Source of the DNA: Muribaculaceae bacterium
GTDB taxonomy: Bacteria > Bacteroidota > Bacteroidia > Bacteroidales > Muribaculaceae
NCBI GenBank assembly: GCA_014867205.1
Contig: WGUO01000011.1
Span: 26,889 to 90,888 of the forward strand
Reading direction: 5' to 3'
DNA length: 64,000 bases
This document shows, in pieces, positions 61,891 through 64,000 of this stretch. The translations under genes and the position numbers were made by a program. The notes below the pieces were generated by a model that ran no database searches, was not told the origin of the DNA, and worked only from the letters and a program-made list of their open reading frames with translations. Positions within the stretch are counted from its first letter, which is position 1, and each line of letters opens with the position of its first letter.

Positions 61891-62966
61891 ATGTATTCTT
61901 TGAAGAATTTCTCTATCTCGGCAAAGGGGATGATGTCCTTCTGATCATAGAGGTCCGTGTGGCTTGCGCCGGGAACCACCATGAACAGTTTGTTGTTCTC
62001 TTTACCGGGGGTTACCGTGAGTTTCTTGTAGGCGTCGCTACCGAAATAGAACGAGTGTGCCTTCTCTCCATGGAGAATCATGACGGCGTTCTCAATCTCA
62101 CCGGCACGGCTCATCAGCGGGAAGTTAATCCACGGAATCGGCGATGTGGCGTTGCGTCCACCGTTGGAGTTGAGCGAGCGGGGATGATAGCCGCGCTTGG
62201 TCTTGTAGTAATCGTGATAATCACGGAGGAACTGAGGAGCATCATCGGGCAATACATCCGGTACACCGCCGCCGAGTCTCGGGATGCCGTTGATATAGTC
62301 CTCAGTGCGCTGGGTAGCTAATTTCTCGCGGATGGCATTGCGGGCTTCCGCACTGTCATCGGCATCGAAATAACCGTTGGCGTTCACCCGGCTCATGTCG
62401 TACATCGTGGATGCGAGAGTAGCCTTGATTCGGGGATCTGAGGCCGCTGCGTTGATGGCTATTCCGCCCCAGCCGCAGATGCCTATGATTCCGACTTTCC
62501 GGGGGTCAACATCAGGACTGGTAACAAGATAATCGACTGCCGCGCTGAAATCCTCCGTATTGATGTCGGGAGAGGTCATGTAACGGGGAGTGCCGCCGCT
62601 CTCGCCTGTGAAAGAGGGGTCGAAGGCGATTGTCAGGAAACCGCGCTCCGCCATCTCCTGTGCATAGAGTCCGGCGGCCTGCTCCTTGACTGCTCCGAAG
62701 GGGCCGCATACGGCTATGGCGGGGAGTTTACCTGTCGCGCCTTTGGGCTTATACATATCGGCGGCAAGCGTGATGCCGTAACGGTTGACGAATGTCACCT
62801 TGCTGTGGTCAACTTTGTCACTCTTGGGAAATGTCTTGTCCCATTCTTTGGTCAGAGTCAGATTTTCCATATTGTTTCTGCTTTCTTTTGGATTGGAGGC
62901 GTAGAGGTCTGTGATTCCTGCTGAAAGAATCAGCAGACCAGCAGCCAGCAATTGCTTTACATTCAT
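61878..62966 (-). CDS. Exported alpha/beta hydrolase (dienelactone-hydrolase-like)
   Basis: Start ATG 62966 (MNVKQLLAAGLLILSAG), a signal peptide, 362 residues. The nucleophile elbow is GIIGICGWGG, with Cys as in dienelactone-hydrolase-like proteins, and an acid/His pair is likely near MILHGEKAHSFYFGSD and VPGASHTDLYD. Substrate unknown. It starts 19 bp after the AKR stop, forming an operon. The stop codon is next to the mobile-island junction. Confidence 0.82.
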   Translation of the reverse strand: MNVKQLLAAGLLILSAGITDLYASNPKESRNNMENLTLTKEWDKTFPKSDKVDHSKVTFVNRYGITLAADMYKPKGATGKLPAIAVCGPFGAVKEQAAGLYAQEMAERGFLTIAFDPSFTGESGGTPRYMTSPDINTEDFSAAVDYLVTSPDVDPRKVGIIGICGWGGIAINAAASDPRIKATLASTMYDMSRVNANGYFDADDSAEARNAIREKLATQRTEDYINGIPRLGGGVPDVLPDDAPQFLRDYHDYYKTKRGYHPRSLNSNGGRNATSPIPWINFPLMSRAGEIENAVMILHGEKAHSFYFGSDAYKKLTVTPGKENNKLFMVVPGASHTDLYDQKDIIPFAEIEKFFKEYIGKR

Positions 62967-62985
62967 ATCAGTTAAATTAACGTCT

Positions 62986-63954
62986 TCAATACCAGTCATG
63001 TTTCTCACGGCGTTCAAGAGCGTCGATGCGGCCCATCTCTTCAGGAGTCAGCTCAAAGTCAAAGATAGAGATATTCTCTTTCTGATGGTCGGGGTTACTT
63101 GACCCGGGGATTACCACCACGCCGTTCTGAAGGTCCCAGCGGAGTATGGTCTGCACCAGCGATTTCCCATGTCTGCGAGCAATATCCATGATTACCGGCT
63201 CTTTCATCAGCTCAGAGTTGAAGCCACGGCCTCCGAGCGGATACCATGCCTCAACCACTATTCCGTTGTCATGAAGATATTCTATCACTGCCTTATCCTG
63301 ATAATAAGGGTGAATCTCGTTCTGGTCAAGCACCGGCTTGATGCTTACTTTCGGCAGAAACTCCGACATCTCCTTGATATAATAGTTGGAAACGCCGAGG
63401 GAGCGGATTTTGCCTTCCTTTACATAACGCTCCATAATCCTGTAGGCTTCCACATCGTGTGAGCCGGGGTGATGGAGCAGCATGAGGTCGATGTAGCCTA
63501 TATCGAGTTTGCGTAGGCATTTCTCTATATTCCTCTCGGCATCGGCAAACTCATTGGGATAAAGTTTTGTGGTCACGAACACATCCTCGCGTTTAATGAG
63601 ACCTTCTTCTATAGCCTGACGTATCGCCTGTCCGACTTCTTCCTCATTGCCGTAGAAACTTGCTGTGTCAAACTTGCGGTATCCGAGTCTGATTGCGGAT
63701 AATATCGCGTTCACACATTTATCGCCGTGAAGACTATAGGTACCGAGACCTACAATCGGCATATCATATCCGCTGCTGAGTTTTATAACGGGAGGATTCC
63801 CGTTTGTCCCTTTAGAGAGGTCAAACCGGCCTTTTTCACTCAATACGGGCTGAACCAGATCCTGTTCCCCCTTTTTGATGTTGTCATCTGAATGGTTACA
63901 GGCACTTGCTGTCATTGCCATGATCAATGATATTATGAGGTTTATGATTTTCAT
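62986..63954 (-). CDS. Aldo/keto reductase, predicted lipoprotein
   Basis: A 322-residue protein with a lipobox-like signal (MAMTASAC, Cys19). The AKR catalytic set is visible: Asp and Tyr in FDTASFYGNEEEVG, Lys in VTTKLYPNEF, His in LMLLHHPGS. NADPH binding is expected near VVIPGSSNPDHQKEN. A cell-envelope location is unusual for this normally cytoplasmic family, although lipoprotein AKRs occur in Bacteroidetes. First gene of the pair with the hydrolase. Confidence 0.87.
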   Translation of the reverse strand: MKIINLIISLIMAMTASACNHSDDNIKKGEQDLVQPVLSEKGRFDLSKGTNGNPPVIKLSSGYDMPIVGLGTYSLHGDKCVNAILSAIRLGYRKFDTASFYGNEEEVGQAIRQAIEEGLIKREDVFVTTKLYPNEFADAERNIEKCLRKLDIGYIDLMLLHHPGSHDVEAYRIMERYVKEGKIRSLGVSNYYIKEMSEFLPKVSIKPVLDQNEIHPYYQDKAVIEYLHDNGIVVEAWYPLGGRGFNSELMKEPVIMDIARRHGKSLVQTILRWDLQNGVVVIPGSSNPDHQKENISIFDFELTPEEMGRIDALERREKHDWY

Positions 63955-64000
63955 ATTTTTATGATTTGTGCAAGCCTAAACTGATAAAATAGGTTGATAA

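Overview
The window is chromosomal DNA of a Bacteroidota (Bacteroidales) bacterium. The evidence is the many Bacteroidetes-type promoters (TTTG, about 20 nt, TAnnTTTG), secreted proteins ending in type IX secretion-like C-terminal domains, several SusC/TonB-type outer-membrane barrels, TPR-membrane-HTH regulators and an NBU-like mobilizable element. A gut family such as Muribaculaceae fits the gene content, but that placement is inference.

Layout: (1) 1-4942, a minus-strand operon of three secreted proteins, the last cut by the window edge, one of them Omp28-like. (2) 5.1-6.9 kb, a TPR/HTH membrane regulator, then about 1.4 kb of non-coding DNA with a tRNA-Ser(GCU), palindromic repeats and a MITE-like element. 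(3) 8.3-19.2 kb, plus strand: a starch-type GH31 alpha-glucosidase, an aminotransferase, a large TPR protein, an outer-membrane barrel, an unknown protein and a MazG-like hydrolase. (4) 19.1-27.7 kb, minus strand: TonB-like protein, GSGD-repeat adhesin-like protein, low-MW tyrosine phosphatase, a DUF4252-like protein with a (Leu-Ser-Gln)n tail, anti-sigma, ECF sigma, TonB-dependent receptor, a small membrane protein and an AAA/PD-(D/E)XK protein. (5) 27.8-31.9 kb: lysS-gpsA-pgi. (6) 32.0-35.9 kb, minus strand: hom, metX and metY, preceded by a complete attenuator with its own promoter, a 36-residue leader peptide carrying Met-Met-Met-Ser-Met-Met-Met, and a rho-independent terminator. This is the most interesting item in the window. 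(7) 36.0-39.6 kb, a 1205-residue secreted GLUG-repeat protein.

(8) 40.08-54.55 kb is an integrated mobilizable element in the 3' end of a tRNA-Ser(UGA) gene. It is bounded by a 15-bp direct repeat and carries a tyrosine integrase beside the right end, a relaxase and MobC with a candidate oriT, a primase, a RepA-like ATPase, RhuM, and a three-gene cargo (TPR/HTH regulator, membrane protein, outer-membrane barrel). The original tRNA terminator now lies 14.5 kb away, past the right end. (9) 54.6-61.9 kb is a scrap-yard of further insertions: a degenerate tRNA-Ser 3' half, a BspA-like LRR surface protein, an ORF6N fragment, a broken RhuM gene, a second RhuM copy sharing 799 identical bases with the first, two leftover tails of the integrase-linked gene, and a hipBA toxin-antitoxin pair. 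(10) 61.9-64 kb is an alpha/beta hydrolase with a lipoprotein aldo/keto reductase.

Functional reading: lysS-gpsA-pgi are housekeeping. hom-metX-metY convert aspartate semialdehyde to homoserine, O-acetylhomoserine and homocysteine, and appear to be regulated by translation of the Met-rich leader. The sigma/anti-sigma run probably controls its own envelope genes. The element genes provide integration, mobilization and replication. Family assignments come from reading the sequence only; no database search was run.
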